DNA of 64,000 nucleotides from RBC038 sp041390625 (GCA_041390625.1 JAWKPM010000003.1:186001-250000); one strand, 5' to 3'. Positions 27,503 to 36,528 are shown, numbered from the stretch's first letter. Translations and numbers: made by a program. The notes: generated by a model not told the origin, from the sequence alone.

Positions 27503-28774
27503 GTGATTCAACCCGAAATTACCACACTGGATAACGGCCTTCGGGTGATCACGACCTCGATTCCCACGGCACAGGCTGCGTCGGTCGCCTTCTTCGTCGG
27601 CATCGGCTCGCGCGGTGAGACGCCGCGGACAAACGGCTTGTCGCACTACATCGAGCACATGCTCTTCAAGGGCACGCAGCGCCGACCGACCGCCCCCGAG
27701 ATCTCGCAAGCCATCGAGGGCGCGGGCGGCTCGCTGAACGCGTACACGACGCGCGAGCTGACCTGCTACTGGAACAACGTCCCCTTCGAGGCCGTCGAGA
27801 CCGGCATCGATGTCGTGGCGGACATGATCCAGCACGCGCTCCTGGACAACGACGAGATCAACCGCGAACGCACCGTGGTGCAGCAGGAGATCCGCCGTAG
27901 CCACGACAGCCCGGGAGCGTGGGTGAGTGAACTCCTCGGAACGGCCGTCTTTGGCGATCAACCGGTCGGCTGGCCGGTGGCCGGCACCCTCGAGACCGTC
28001 GAGGGCGTGCAGCGCCCAGACTTCATCGAGCACATGCAGGCCTTCTACTCGGCGGAGAACGCCGTCTTCTCGGTCTCGGGCAACATCGAGCACGGGCCGG
28101 TGGTGGAGATGGCGCGTCGCCACTTCACCGACCTGCCGACCTCGCCGGCCGCCGAGGTCTCGCCGGCGCGCTTCGGCCTGCCGGAGCAGCGCATCATCGT
28201 CGAGGAACGCGAGATCGAGCAGACGAACCTCGCGCTGGCGATGCAGGCCGTCGGCCGCCGCGACCCTGACCGACACGCCCTCGACGTGATGAACGCGGTC
28301 CTCGGACGCGGAATGTCCTCGCGCCTCTTCAAGGAGGTGCGTGAGCGCCGCGGCCTCGCGTACTCGGTCTCCTCGCATTCCTCGCGCCTGAAGGACATCG
28401 GGACGCTCAACGTGAGCGCCGGCGTCACGCGCGAGCACGAGGAGGAGGCGCTCCGCGTCATCGTGGCCGAGCTGCAGCGCCTCGTAGACGAGCCGGTGCC
28501 TCAAGACGAGCTGCAGCGAGCCATCGACTACGTGGCCGGGTCGCTGCGCCTCTCGCAGGAGACCGCGATGTCGCAGGGGCAGCGCAGCGGCAACCAGCTG
28601 CTCCAGGACGGCGAGCTGGAGTCGATCGACGAGCAGGTCGCGGCGATCCGTGCGATCACGGCCGCCGACGTCCAGCGCGTGGCGCAGCGCGTCATCGGTC
28701 CGCGAGAGTACGCGCTGGCGGTCGTCGGGCCCTCGGCGTCGGCGGACGTGCTCGACAGCATCCTCACGGCCTGA
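27503..28774 (+). CDS. M16-family zinc peptidase (processing protease-like)
   Basis: A 423-residue M16 peptidase. The inverted zinc motif HYIEH (HxxEH, about 49-53) and the downstream glutamate in ERTVVQQEI are present, as is the R/Y-containing second domain (LAYSVSSHSS). It probably degrades peptides in the cytoplasm or periplasm. GTG 27503 follows AGGA by six bases; ATG 27488 is an alternative. It diverges from AOR and is followed closely by a phosphotransferase gene. Confidence 0.9.
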   Translation: MIQPEITTLDNGLRVITTSIPTAQAASVAFFVGIGSRGETPRTNGLSHYIEHMLFKGTQRRPTAPEISQAIEGAGGSLNAYTTRELTCYWNNVPFEAVETGIDVVADMIQHALLDNDEINRERTVVQQEIRRSHDSPGAWVSELLGTAVFGDQPVGWPVAGTLETVEGVQRPDFIEHMQAFYSAENAVFSVSGNIEHGPVVEMARRHFTDLPTSPAAEVSPARFGLPEQRIIVEEREIEQTNLALAMQAVGRRDPDRHALDVMNAVLGRGMSSRLFKEVRERRGLAYSVSSHSSRLKDIGTLNVSAGVTREHEEEALRVIVAELQRLVDEPVPQDELQRAIDYVAGSLRLSQETAMSQGQRSGNQLLQDGELESIDEQVAAIRAITAADVQRVAQRVIGPREYALAVVGPSASADVLDSILTA

Positions 28775-28782
28775 GGCCGGCC

Positions 28783-29766
28783 ATGGCCGGCCTCGACACG
28801 CTGCCCGACGCAACGCGCATCGCGATGCTCGTGCGCGACGTCACGGGCGAAGAGCCTCGAGGCGTGCGCCCCCTCGGCGCCGGTGAGTCCTCGATGGCGT
28901 GGCGCGTCGAGACCGAGACGCGCCCGCTCGTCGTCCTGCACGAGAAGCCCGCCGTCGAATGGCCGCCCCACCTCGCGATGCAGATCGCGATCCTCGGAGC
29001 ACTCGAGGGCGCGGGCGAGATCGCCACACCGCGGCCGGTCGCCTCGAGCGTCGATCCCGAGTTCGAGGATGCCGCCACGTTCGACCTCGAATGGGCGATC
29101 GTCAGCGAGGCGGCCGGCGCACCGATTGGCGAGCGACCGCTGACGCCCGACGCCGCTCGAGGCCTCGGCGCGACGCTCGCGCGACTGCACGGGGTTGAAG
29201 TTGGTGGCTTCGGCCGCCTCGAGAACCGGCTCGACGCCCTCGAGGGCGCGGCAGGCGACATGGCCTCGGGGCTGCTCAGCCGCTGGCCGGGGCTGTGGCC
29301 GTTCGATGGACGGCCACTCATCGCGATGCCGGTCGCGCGCGTGGCCCCTCGCCTCATCGCCTCGATGGCGCCGATCGAGCCGGCGCTACAGCGCTTCGGC
29401 GCGCTCACGAGCGGCGTGCTGTTGCATGGCGACCTCAACCCCGCGCATGTGTGGGTCGACGAGGACGAGGCCTTCACGTCGCTCATCGACTTCGGTGACG
29501 CGTTCGTGGGACCACCGGCGGCGGACATCGCGACCTTCGCGTACTTCTCCGGCTGGGACTGCGCCCGCTGGCTGCTCGAGGGCTACACCGAGGAGCCGAT
29601 GCTGCGCGAGCTACGCCTGGACGAGGCCCGCTTGTTCTCGGTCGCCTATGCCCTCCATCGCATCAATCGAGGCGCGCAGCAGGGGGACGACCGCCACCTC
29701 CAGCGCAGCCTCGACTTCCTCGACGCGACGCTACCCTCGCTCGGACACCTCACGAAGGAGATCTGA
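28783..29766 (+). CDS. Aminoglycoside-phosphotransferase-fold kinase
   Basis: A 327-residue APH-family protein. The catalytic loop is LLHGDLNPAHVW (Asp base) and the metal loop is LIDFGDAFVG followed by PPAADIA. The N-terminal lobe is short, with a GAGESSMAWRV nucleotide loop. Substrates in this family range from antibiotics to small alcohols and amines; nothing here points to one. It sits three bases before the hydrolase and eight after the M16 peptidase, so the three may form an operon. Confidence 0.82.
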   Translation: MAGLDTLPDATRIAMLVRDVTGEEPRGVRPLGAGESSMAWRVETETRPLVVLHEKPAVEWPPHLAMQIAILGALEGAGEIATPRPVASSVDPEFEDAATFDLEWAIVSEAAGAPIGERPLTPDAARGLGATLARLHGVEVGGFGRLENRLDALEGAAGDMASGLLSRWPGLWPFDGRPLIAMPVARVAPRLIASMAPIEPALQRFGALTSGVLLHGDLNPAHVWVDEDEAFTSLIDFGDAFVGPPAADIATFAYFSGWDCARWLLEGYTEEPMLRELRLDEARLFSVAYALHRINRGAQQGDDRHLQRSLDFLDATLPSLGHLTKEI

Positions 29767-29768
29767 GC

Positions 29769-30491
29769 ATGCCGTTCATCGAGACGCCTGAGGGCATTCG
29801 CATCCGCTACGAGGAGCGCGGCGAAGGGCGGCCGATCGTGCTGGCGCACGGCTTCGGCGTCGCGCTCGAGATGTGGATGCCGCAGGTGCTCGCGCTCTCG
29901 AAGGAGCACCGGCTGATCATCTGGGACGCGCGCGGCCACGGCGGCTCGAGCGCGCCCGAGGACCCTGAGAGCTATTCGATGCCGGCGCTCGCACAGGACC
30001 TGCGCGGCCTGCTCGAGGCGATCGGCGCCGTGGAGGGCGCGGTGATTGGTGGCATGTCCTTCGGCGGGCAGATCGCACTCCAGTACGCCATCGACCATCC
30101 GTCCGACGTGCACGCGCTCGTGCTGTCCGACTCCGTTACCCGGGGCGACGACGCGCCGGGCGATCCGAAGCTGCAGGCGCGCGCATGGGGCATCGAGGGC
30201 GATCCCGGCCTCGAGGGTGCGATGCGGGCGATGGGCACACGGCCCGACCTCACGCCCCGCCTCGGTGAGCTGACGATGCCGACCCTGCTGCTCGTCGGCG
30301 AGCTCGACGAGCGCATCGTCGCCGGGGTGCCCCGGATGGCCGACGGCCTGCCGAAGCGGCGCGTCGTATACCTCGCGGGCTGCGTGCACGGCACCTCGGG
30401 ACAGCGCCCGGCTGCCTGGAACCAGGCCGTCCTCGACTTCCTCGCGGACGTGGAGGCCGGCGCTGAGCTCGGAGAGACGCTCGCCGTCTGA
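29769..30491 (+). CDS. Alpha/beta hydrolase
   Basis: A 240-residue alpha/beta hydrolase. It has an HGFG oxyanion motif (about 27-30), the nucleophile elbow GMSFGG (Ser about 95), an Asp in VGELDER and a His in GCVHGTSG. The expected lid between strands 6 and 7 is very short. The substrate is unknown. It begins three bases after the kinase gene, with SD GGAGAT. Confidence 0.82.
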   Translation: MPFIETPEGIRIRYEERGEGRPIVLAHGFGVALEMWMPQVLALSKEHRLIIWDARGHGGSSAPEDPESYSMPALAQDLRGLLEAIGAVEGAVIGGMSFGGQIALQYAIDHPSDVHALVLSDSVTRGDDAPGDPKLQARAWGIEGDPGLEGAMRAMGTRPDLTPRLGELTMPTLLLVGELDERIVAGVPRMADGLPKRRVVYLAGCVHGTSGQRPAAWNQAVLDFLADVEAGAELGETLAV

Positions 30492-30516
30492 CATCGATCG
30501 AGGCCGGCAGGCCGAG

Positions 30517-30525
30517 TGTTAGCAT
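30517..30525 (+). promoter_or_regulatory. Candidate extended -10 promoter for the CitE-like gene
   Basis: TGT followed by TAGCAT. Transcription would start near 30532, about 49 bases before ATG 30581. No convincing -35 is visible. Confidence 0.35.
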
Positions 30526-30580
30526 GGCGGCTCGCAGGCCGATTCCGGCCGAGACAGCCACATCGAAGGTGAGGCCGCGC

Positions 30581-31465
30581 ATGCTGGCGCTTCGCAGCAA
30601 CCTGCTTCTCCGCGGCTCGCACAGCCCGCTACACGAGGCCGCGGCCTCGACCGCCGCCGACGCGGTGACGTTCGATCTGGCAGCAGGCGAGACGCACGCC
30701 GAGCGACGCGCGCTACGCAGCGCGACCGCGAAGCTGCTTCCCGGTGTGGCCACCGCCGGTCGAGGCGCACACGTGCGCGCCGCGGACGCGCGCTCCGGTG
30801 AACTCGACGCGGACCTCGACGCCGTGGTGTCGTCCTCGCTGCACGCCGTGCTGCTGTCGGGCGTCGAGCTACCACAGGACGTGCGTGACGCGGACGTGGC
30901 TATTCGACGCCGGGAGATGCGCGCGGGGATCGAGCCCGGCACGGTGCGGCTCATCCCCGAGATCGACTCGGCGGCCGGCATCCGCGCACTCGGGACGATC
31001 CTCGGGGCGGTCGACCGCCACTCTGGCGTCGCGCTCAACATCGAACTGCTGGCGTGGGACCTCGGGCTCAGCGCGCACGTCACGGCGACGATGCCGGTGC
31101 TGGAGCACGCGATGGCCGAGGTGGCGTTGTCGGCTCGAACGGCGGACGTGCCATGGGTGCTACTGGCGCCTCACACCGACCCGGGCGTGCGCGCCCCCCT
31201 CGCGAACCGCGCGCACGCGCTCGGCGCCGCGGGCGCCTACATCCGCTCCGAGGCCGAGGCGGCCGGCTACAACCAGCTCTTCGCGCCGGCGCACGAGCGG
31301 GTCGAAGAGGCGCGGGCGATGGTCGAGGAGTGGGAGCGCCTGCGCGCGAACGGCCAGCAGGTCGGGGCTGTCGGCGACACGATCGTCGACCGCCGGACGG
31401 TGCGGCGAGCTCGCTCGCTTATCGAGACGTCGGAGGCGATTCGGCGGCGGTCGAGGGCGCGCTAG
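30581..31465 (+). CDS. CitE-like HpcH/HpaI aldolase-family protein, divergent active site
   Basis: A 294-residue protein similar over its length to CitE-type CoA lyases: an N-terminal SNLLLRG/ADAVTFDLAAGE segment, LIPEIDSAAG in the middle, and a C-terminal helix (VEEARAMVEEWE) with the GAVGDTIVDRRTVRRA end. The usual acidic residues of the CitE active site (DLED, IETA, xxDLAADLG) are mostly changed (DLAA, IDSA, IELLAWDLG), so metal binding is doubtful. ATG 30581 follows AAGGTGAGG by six bases. It overlaps the HTH gene at the stop (31462). Family likely; reaction unknown. Confidence 0.7.
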   Translation: MLALRSNLLLRGSHSPLHEAAASTAADAVTFDLAAGETHAERRALRSATAKLLPGVATAGRGAHVRAADARSGELDADLDAVVSSSLHAVLLSGVELPQDVRDADVAIRRREMRAGIEPGTVRLIPEIDSAAGIRALGTILGAVDRHSGVALNIELLAWDLGLSAHVTATMPVLEHAMAEVALSARTADVPWVLLAPHTDPGVRAPLANRAHALGAAGAYIRSEAEAAGYNQLFAPAHERVEEARAMVEEWERLRANGQQVGAVGDTIVDRRTVRRARSLIETSEAIRRRSRAR

Positions 31466-31908
31466 GCCGCGACCCGGGCGACCTCGACGACGTCGACCGC
31501 GAGATCGAGCTCACGCGCAGCGCGTTCGGCACTCAGCCGCGACTCGAACCAGAAGGCATCTGTGAAGCGCGGGGTGAACTCCACCTCGGCGCCCCACGAC
31601 TTCAGCCAGGCGTACGTGCGCTGATGTCGCAGGCACCAGCCGGTGCCTCGCGGCAGTGCGGGGCGGGCGGTGTCGAGGGACCAGATGGGGGTGGGCTCGA
31701 GGGCGGAGTTGACCGATGCCTCGGGCGCCGGCGTCTCGGGCGCCGACGCGGCCGGGGTGTCCTCCTCGAGGAGCACCCACCAGCGGCCTCGGCCTTCGCC
31801 CATCGACTGCATGGCGCGGAGTTCGCCGCGCTGGATGCGACGGCGCACGGTCGACTCGGAGACACCGAGGACGCGGGCGGCCTCGGCGACGGTCATTCGC
31901 TGGGTCAT
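31462..31908 (-). CDS. HTH DNA-binding protein (excisionase/MerR-like)
   Basis: A 148-residue protein. An N-terminal winged helix of the excisionase type (MTVAEAARVLGVSESTVRRR, about 5-24; RGRWWVLLEED wing) is followed by a Pro/Ala linker and a 60-residue C-terminal part with no match I can recall. It is the last gene of a three-gene block (lipoprotein - DUF402 - HTH) joined by ATGA overlaps. Presumed regulator. It need not be a phage protein: no integrase or att site is near. Confidence 0.65.
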   Translation of the reverse strand: MTQRMTVAEAARVLGVSESTVRRRIQRGELRAMQSMGEGRGRWWVLLEEDTPAASAPETPAPEASVNSALEPTPIWSLDTARPALPRGTGWCLRHQRTYAWLKSWGAEVEFTPRFTDAFWFESRLSAERAARELDLAVDVVEVARVAA

Positions 31909-32450
31909 GCGCGCGCCTCCTCGAGGTCCGATCCCCCTCGATCATCGGCAGGCGCCCCCGGAAGTTGACCGAGGCCGATGAGAAGACGCCTGACCTCGGC
32001 CCGAATGCGGGGGTGCCCACGTTCGAGGACGGTGCGACCGCGCTCGATGCGCGCGCGATCGGCCGCATCGAGACTGGCCCATGCCGCTTCGACCTCGTCT
32101 TCGTCCTCGAAGCGCGCGCCGTCGGCGTCGACCCACAGATCGAGGAGCAGATCGCGGTAGCAAACCTCGGGTGGATCGAGATCGGGACGCACCTCGAGGC
32201 CGGCGACCACGTCGAAGCGGGCGAACGCGACCTGATCGCCTTCGGCGGGCACGACGTAGTAACAGTTGTACGGGCGGCGGGGCCAGAAGAGCCCGTACGA
32301 GCGCAGCTGGCGACCTCGCCGCTCGAAGCGGTAGAGGACCACAAGGACGCGCGCGTCGCGATGGATGAGTTCGCACTCGAATCGTTGCTCGCGGCCGTCG
32401 AGGGTGCGCTTCACCTCGATAACCCGGTCGGCGGCGGAAGCGGTCGTCAT
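31905..32450 (-). CDS. DUF402-family protein
   Basis: A 181-residue DUF402 protein with FDVVAGLEV and the CYRDLLLDLWVDADG core (about 84-110), then DEVEAAWASLD. Members of this beta-barrel family include FomD and Ntdp-type nucleotide phosphatases and probable RNA-binding proteins. The active acidic pair pattern (Asp/Glu in LWVDADGARFEDEDEVE) is visible. It is translationally coupled to the lipoprotein upstream and the HTH gene downstream. Confidence 0.75.
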   Translation of the reverse strand: MTTASAADRVIEVKRTLDGREQRFECELIHRDARVLVVLYRFERRGRQLRSYGLFWPRRPYNCYYVVPAEGDQVAFARFDVVAGLEVRPDLDPPEVCYRDLLLDLWVDADGARFEDEDEVEAAWASLDAADRARIERGRTVLERGHPRIRAEVRRLLIGLGQLPGAPADDRGGSDLEEARA

Positions 32451-33127
32451 TCGCCGAGGAAGAGCCAGGCGGCGACGATCACGCTCGAGCCGTCGACGGG
32501 GGTGTCGGCGCCGAAGAACACGTGGTCGCCGGCCTCGAGGGTGTCCAGCTCGAGACCGTCGTCGAGGCGGGTGCCCGGCGCTAGCCGCAGCTCGACCTCA
32601 TCGTTCGGCAACGCGAGGCGCATCGAGCGCGCGGCCAGATCGAGCGAGACCAGGGTCCCATCGCCGGCGTACTCGCCCGCCCAGCGTGCCGCGCCGCCGG
32701 TGCCGAGGTGCACCGTATGCGCACCGTCGACCGCATCGAGGAGCAGCACCTTCCAGCCGGGCGTGAGGACGTCGTCGCAGGCCTCGTCCGGGAAGGCCGC
32801 GCCGAGGCACGAGTCGGGCCACTCCACCGCCTCGACGGCGAGCACCGAGAAGTTTGTGGCCGGCACGCCGAGCCACTCAGCCATCAGCGCCACCGCCTGC
32901 GCCGCTGCGGCTTCGGCGTCGGGCCCGCCGCCCGGATCGCCGGTCACGACGGTGCCGGATGGCGTCTCGCCCGAGGCCGTCGAGGTCGCCTCGGTGGTGG
33001 GCTGGAGGGGGTTCGTGGGGGGCGGATCTTCGGAGCGCCCGCACCCCGCGAGGAGCAGCATCGAGGCCACCAGGAGGGCGCCAAGCAGGGCAAACCTGTG
33101 GCCGAACGGGTGCTGAAAGCGACGCAT
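32447..33127 (-). CDS. Lipoprotein with Cys-paired repeat-like motif
   Basis: A 226-residue protein. It has a signal with basic start (MRRFQHPFGHR), a hydrophobic core and a lipobox LLAGC (about 25-29), so it is likely lipidated and exported. A Pro/Ser/Thr linker follows. A C-terminal region has EWPDSCLGAAFPDEACDDVLTPGWKVLL, in which two Cys are 13 apart; this WPDxCLG...C...TPGYrV pattern recurs in exported proteins of unknown role. The stop overlaps DUF402 by 4 bases. Function is unknown. Confidence 0.72.
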   Translation of the reverse strand: MRRFQHPFGHRFALLGALLVASMLLLAGCGRSEDPPPTNPLQPTTEATSTASGETPSGTVVTGDPGGGPDAEAAAAQAVALMAEWLGVPATNFSVLAVEAVEWPDSCLGAAFPDEACDDVLTPGWKVLLLDAVDGAHTVHLGTGGAARWAGEYAGDGTLVSLDLAARSMRLALPNDEVELRLAPGTRLDDGLELDTLEAGDHVFFGADTPVDGSSVIVAAWLFLGE

Positions 33128-33170
33128 GTGATTCCGAGGCGCTGCGGGTCTTCCTCAAAGGACCCTCATG

Positions 33171-33209
33171 TATGATCCTCGGCGCTTGGGCGGCGCACAA
33201 ATCCGCCGC
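33171..33209 (+). promoter_or_regulatory. Candidate purA promoter and leader hairpin
   Basis: A -10-like TATGAT (33171-33176), with a predicted start near 33183, precedes a hairpin with perfect six-base arms GCGGCG (33190-33195) and CGCCGC (33204-33209) around eight bases. It ends just upstream of AGGAG (33214-33218) and the purA ATG. Confidence 0.4.
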
Positions 33210-33225
33210 GTGCAGGAGTTGGCGC

Positions 33226-34542
33226 ATGCCCGCAACCGTGGTTATCGGCGGACAGTGGGGCGACGAAGGCAAGGGCCGCGTCGTCGATTACCACGCGCGC
33301 AACTGCACGATCATCGCGCGCTACTCGGCCGGGACGAACGCCGGTCACACGATCGTGAACGACCGCGGCAAGTTCGCACTGCACCTCGTGCCGGCGGGCA
33401 TCTTCTACGGTGACAAGACCTGCATCATCGGCAAGGGCGTCGTGATCGAGCCGATCAGCCTCATCAAAGAGGTCGCCATGCTCGCCGAGCGTGGCGTCGA
33501 CGTCTCACGCCTGCTGATCAGCGACCGCGCTCACGTCGTGATGCCGTGGCACCCCGTCATCGACCGCCTCGACGAGGCGATGCGAGGCGAGCACGCCATC
33601 GGCACGACGGGCACCGGCACGGGCCCCGCCTTCAGCGACAAGGTCTCGCGCTCCGGCATCCGGATGGTCGACCTCGTGACCCCCGGGCTCCTCGAGGAGA
33701 AGCTCGCGGACGTGCTCGCGTACAAGAACCGCGTCATCACCGAGCTCTACGGTGGCGAGCCGCTCGATTTCGACACGATCCGCAACGAGTACCGGCAGCT
33801 CGGTGAGCAGTTGCGGCCGTACGTCGCGGACGTCGAGACGATCGTGCAGGACGCGCACGAGGCCGGCGAGCGCGTGCTGCTCGAGGGCGCGCAAGGCTCG
33901 CTGCTCGACCTCGATTCCGGGACGTACCCCTACGTCACGAGCTCCGTCCCGGCCTCGGTCGCCGCGGGCGCGAGCATCGGCATCGGCCTCGGGCCGACGG
34001 CCATCGAGCGTGTGGTGGGCGTTTACAAGGCGTACCAGACGCGCGTCGGCAACGGGCCGATGCCCACCGAGCTCTTCGGTGAGGACGCCGACCGGCTGCG
34101 CGACCCCGCCGCCGCGCAGGGCCAGGGCGAGTACGGCACGACGACCGGCCGCTCGAGGCGCTGCGGCTGGTTCGACGGCGTTCTGGCGCGCTACACATCG
34201 CGGCTCAACGGCGTGAACTCGGTGGCGCTCACCCGCCTCGATGTGCTCTCGCAGTTCGACAGCGTGAAGGTCTGCGTGGCGTATGAGCTCGACGGCGAGC
34301 GCGTCACCACGCTGCCGGCGGCGCTGCCGCACCAGTTCGCGGTGAAACCGGTCTACGAGGAACTGCCGGGCTGGCGGACGGACGTCTCGGGCGTGCGCAG
34401 CATCGGCGACCTGCCGGTCGAGGCGCGGCAGTTCGTGCGGCGCGTCGAGCAGCTGATCGGCGCGCCCATCGACATGATCTCGGTGGGCCCCGAGCGTTCG
34501 CAGGTGATCGTGACGCACGACATCTTCGGCACGGAGCTCTAG
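33226..34542 (+). CDS. purA: Adenylosuccinate synthetase
   Basis: A 438-residue PurA. It opens MPATVVIGGQWGDEGKGR (P-loop-like GDEGKG), with TNAGHTI, GTGTGPAFSDK and LLEGAQGSLLDLDSGTYPYVT, all strongly conserved. It makes adenylosuccinate from IMP, aspartate and GTP. ATG 33226 follows AGGAG (33214-33218). The frame is open far upstream but that part is not PurA. A membrane protein and mug follow closely. Confidence 0.97.
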   Translation: MPATVVIGGQWGDEGKGRVVDYHARNCTIIARYSAGTNAGHTIVNDRGKFALHLVPAGIFYGDKTCIIGKGVVIEPISLIKEVAMLAERGVDVSRLLISDRAHVVMPWHPVIDRLDEAMRGEHAIGTTGTGTGPAFSDKVSRSGIRMVDLVTPGLLEEKLADVLAYKNRVITELYGGEPLDFDTIRNEYRQLGEQLRPYVADVETIVQDAHEAGERVLLEGAQGSLLDLDSGTYPYVTSSVPASVAAGASIGIGLGPTAIERVVGVYKAYQTRVGNGPMPTELFGEDADRLRDPAAAQGQGEYGTTTGRSRRCGWFDGVLARYTSRLNGVNSVALTRLDVLSQFDSVKVCVAYELDGERVTTLPAALPHQFAVKPVYEELPGWRTDVSGVRSIGDLPVEARQFVRRVEQLIGAPIDMISVGPERSQVIVTHDIFGTEL

Positions 34543-34545
34543 GCC

Positions 34546-35067
34546 GTGAGCGAGGTCTCCCTCGTCATCCACGTGCTCGCCGCGACGATCCTCGTGGGGC
34601 CTCAGATCCTGATGTTCTTCGCGGTCGCCCCGGCCTCGTGGGCGATCGAGGACGACGACCTGCGCACCTTCGTGGTGCGCGTGATCGCGAGGCGGTTCGC
34701 GACGCTGACCGTGATCGCGCTCGTGCTCCTGGTGGCGACGGGGCTGTTCCAGTTCTACCAGGACGACGTGGTCCCGCCGGACATCCGCGAGAACATGGTC
34801 GACTACCGCTTCGGGCTGATCTTCATGACGAAGATGACCCTGCTCGTCGTCCTCGTCGGCATGATCGCGTTCCATGCGGCCGTGCTTGCCCGACGGATGG
34901 CGGCGGTCACCGAGGGCGTGAAGAGCGGTGCGCTCGAGCGCTGGGAGCTCGACCGCGCGCGCCGCAACTCGATGTTGTTCTCGGCGCTGATGATCCTCGT
35001 CTCGATCGGGATCCTCGCCCTCGGCGTGTTGCTGGCGTTCGGGCCGTACGCCGATGTGCCTCGGTAG
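34546..35067 (+). CDS. Four-helix membrane protein (CopD/DUF2269-like)
   Basis: A 173-residue protein with four membrane helices (about 5-25, 52-72, 95-118 and 138-160), N-terminal His in VIHVLAATILVG. It resembles the CopD/DUF2269 type without a clear metal site. GTG start three bases after purA stops, so translationally coupled. Function unknown. Confidence 0.62.
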   Translation: MSEVSLVIHVLAATILVGPQILMFFAVAPASWAIEDDDLRTFVVRVIARRFATLTVIALVLLVATGLFQFYQDDVVPPDIRENMVDYRFGLIFMTKMTLLVVLVGMIAFHAAVLARRMAAVTEGVKSGALERWELDRARRNSMLFSALMILVSIGILALGVLLAFGPYADVPR

Positions 35068-35077
35068 GCTCGGCTCG

Positions 35078-35638
35078 ATGCGGACGCTGCCCGATCTCCT
35101 CACCCCCCGCGTCGACCTCGTGTTCGTCGGCATCAACCCCGGCGAGGAGTCGGCGCGCCGAGGCCACTACTACGGTCACCCCGGCAACGCCTTCTGGCCG
35201 CTGCTTTCCGCCTCCGGACTGACCTCGAGGCCAGTCGGTCCGCTCGACGACCGCCGCCTGCCGCGCGACGAGGGGATCGGCTTCACCGACGTCGTGAAGC
35301 GCGTCGTGACCGATTCGACGACCGTGACCGACCTCGAGCTGCGCGCCTCGATTCCAGCGTTTCGGCGTCGCATCGCCCTCGCGAGGCCGCGCGCGATCTG
35401 CCTGACGAGCAGCCGTGCCTTCGATGCGCTGTTCCCGCGCGTCCGAGGCAGCAAGCGCTGGGGCCGGCTCGCCGGCCTCGATGGCGAGCTCGCGGGCATC
35501 GAGGCGTGGGTGATGCCCAGCACCTCGGGCCGCGCCGCCGCCTATCGAGGCGACGCCGCACGGGTGCTCGGCGAGCTGGCGGCACACCTCGGGCGGGCGA
35601 ACGACCTCGAGACACTCGCGGATCGAGGTGCAGCGTGA
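35078..35638 (+). CDS. mug: Mismatch-specific uracil/thymine DNA glycosylase (Mug/TDG)
   Basis: A 186-residue Mug/TDG protein. The catalytic-loop signature GINPGEESARRGHYYGHPGN (about 24-43) ends in FWPLL, and the second motif PSTSGRAAA sits near residue 146. It excises uracil or thymine from G:U/G:T mispairs. ATG 35078 is preferred; the frame is open a little upstream. It overlaps the zinc-ribbon gene by 4 bases (GTGA). Confidence 0.9.
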   Translation: MRTLPDLLTPRVDLVFVGINPGEESARRGHYYGHPGNAFWPLLSASGLTSRPVGPLDDRRLPRDEGIGFTDVVKRVVTDSTTVTDLELRASIPAFRRRIALARPRAICLTSSRAFDALFPRVRGSKRWGRLAGLDGELAGIEAWVMPSTSGRAAAYRGDAARVLGELAAHLGRANDLETLADRGAA

Positions 35639-36171
35639 GCACGGATGCCCATGGCGAGGAACGCTTCCGGCCGAACGATGGCTGCCCGCTCTTCAGCGAC
35701 CGCCTCGAGGAGCACATCGTCGCCTTCACGCGGGGCGAGGTGCCGAATCACGGGCGCTTCTGCGGCAACTGCTACACGCCGATGTCGCCCGAGACCGTGC
35801 ACTGCCCGAACTGCGCGGCGGACACGCGCGAACGCCCGACGGTCGAGCACATCCCCGACGAGGTGGTGCTCATGCTGCGCATGCAGCGGAAGACGGAGCG
35901 CTCCTGGGTGACGGGCTTCGCGTACCTGGGGCTGCTGATCGCCATCGTCGCGGGGCTGGGCGTCGTCCTCGGCATCCCGTACCTGCGCGACAACCTTCTG
36001 CCGGCCGCGATCGTCTACGGCCTCATCCTCTTCATCGGTGGGCGCATGCTCGCGGGCATCCTCGGCGGGTACTACGGCGACCGCATCGGCTTCGAGCGGG
36101 CGCGACGCAACCTCCTCGCCTCGTGGGACGACTGGGTGACCAAGCGCGAGCAGCCCTCGATGGAGGCCTAG
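35635..36171 (+). CDS. Zinc-ribbon membrane protein
   Basis: A 178-residue protein. A zinc ribbon of two CxxC pairs (CGNC and CPNC, about 42-62) is followed by two membrane helices (about 100-120 and 124-145) and a basic C-terminus (ERARRNLLASWDDWVTKRE). It begins at GTG overlapping mug, with GAGG upstream. I do not recognise the family; zinc-ribbon plus membrane helices suggests a regulatory or assembly role, not an enzyme. Confidence 0.6.
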   Translation: MSTDAHGEERFRPNDGCPLFSDRLEEHIVAFTRGEVPNHGRFCGNCYTPMSPETVHCPNCAADTRERPTVEHIPDEVVLMLRMQRKTERSWVTGFAYLGLLIAIVAGLGVVLGIPYLRDNLLPAAIVYGLILFIGGRMLAGILGGYYGDRIGFERARRNLLASWDDWVTKREQPSMEA

Positions 36172-36192
36172 CGCGGACCTCGGCGGGATCGC

Positions 36193-36528
36193 GTGACCGC
36201 CACCATCTCGATCGTGCGGGGCGCGCTGCGCCGCTGGAGCTCGGTGCCCTGGTGGCACTCCATGCTCGAGTCGTGCGCGCTTGCAGCCTCGGTGCTCTTC
36301 GCCTTCTGGCTCGGCGACGGCGACACGAGCGTCGGCGCGGCGGCGGTGCTCGCGATCGGCAACAGCGTCATTGGATGGAGCTTCTGGCTCGCCCTCGGAG
36401 CGGCGGCGAGCCTGGTATCGTCTCGACGGACGCACGGTATCAGCGCCGTTGCGATCGTGGGCGTGCTCAACGTCGCCGGGGCGTTCGCCCTGTTGCTCGT
36501 CGTTCGCCTCGTGCCGCTCGTTGTCTGA
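36193..36528 (+). CDS. Small three-helix membrane protein, unknown
   Basis: A 111-residue protein starting at GTG, with helices at about 28-42, 45-72 and 84-108. There is no motif I recognise. It follows the zinc-ribbon gene by 21 bases on the same strand and ends nine bases before the convergent dapA stop. Coding potential is supported by strong third-position GC and position in the gene run; function unknown. Confidence 0.5.
   Translation: MTATISIVRGALRRWSSVPWWHSMLESCALAASVLFAFWLGDGDTSVGAAAVLAIGNSVIGWSFWLALGAAASLVSSRRTHGISAVAIVGVLNVAGAFALLLVVRLVPLVV

Noticed and set aside
31462..31908. Phage excisionase
   Set aside because: Only the winged helix is excisionase-like; there is no integrase, att repeat or phage gene nearby.
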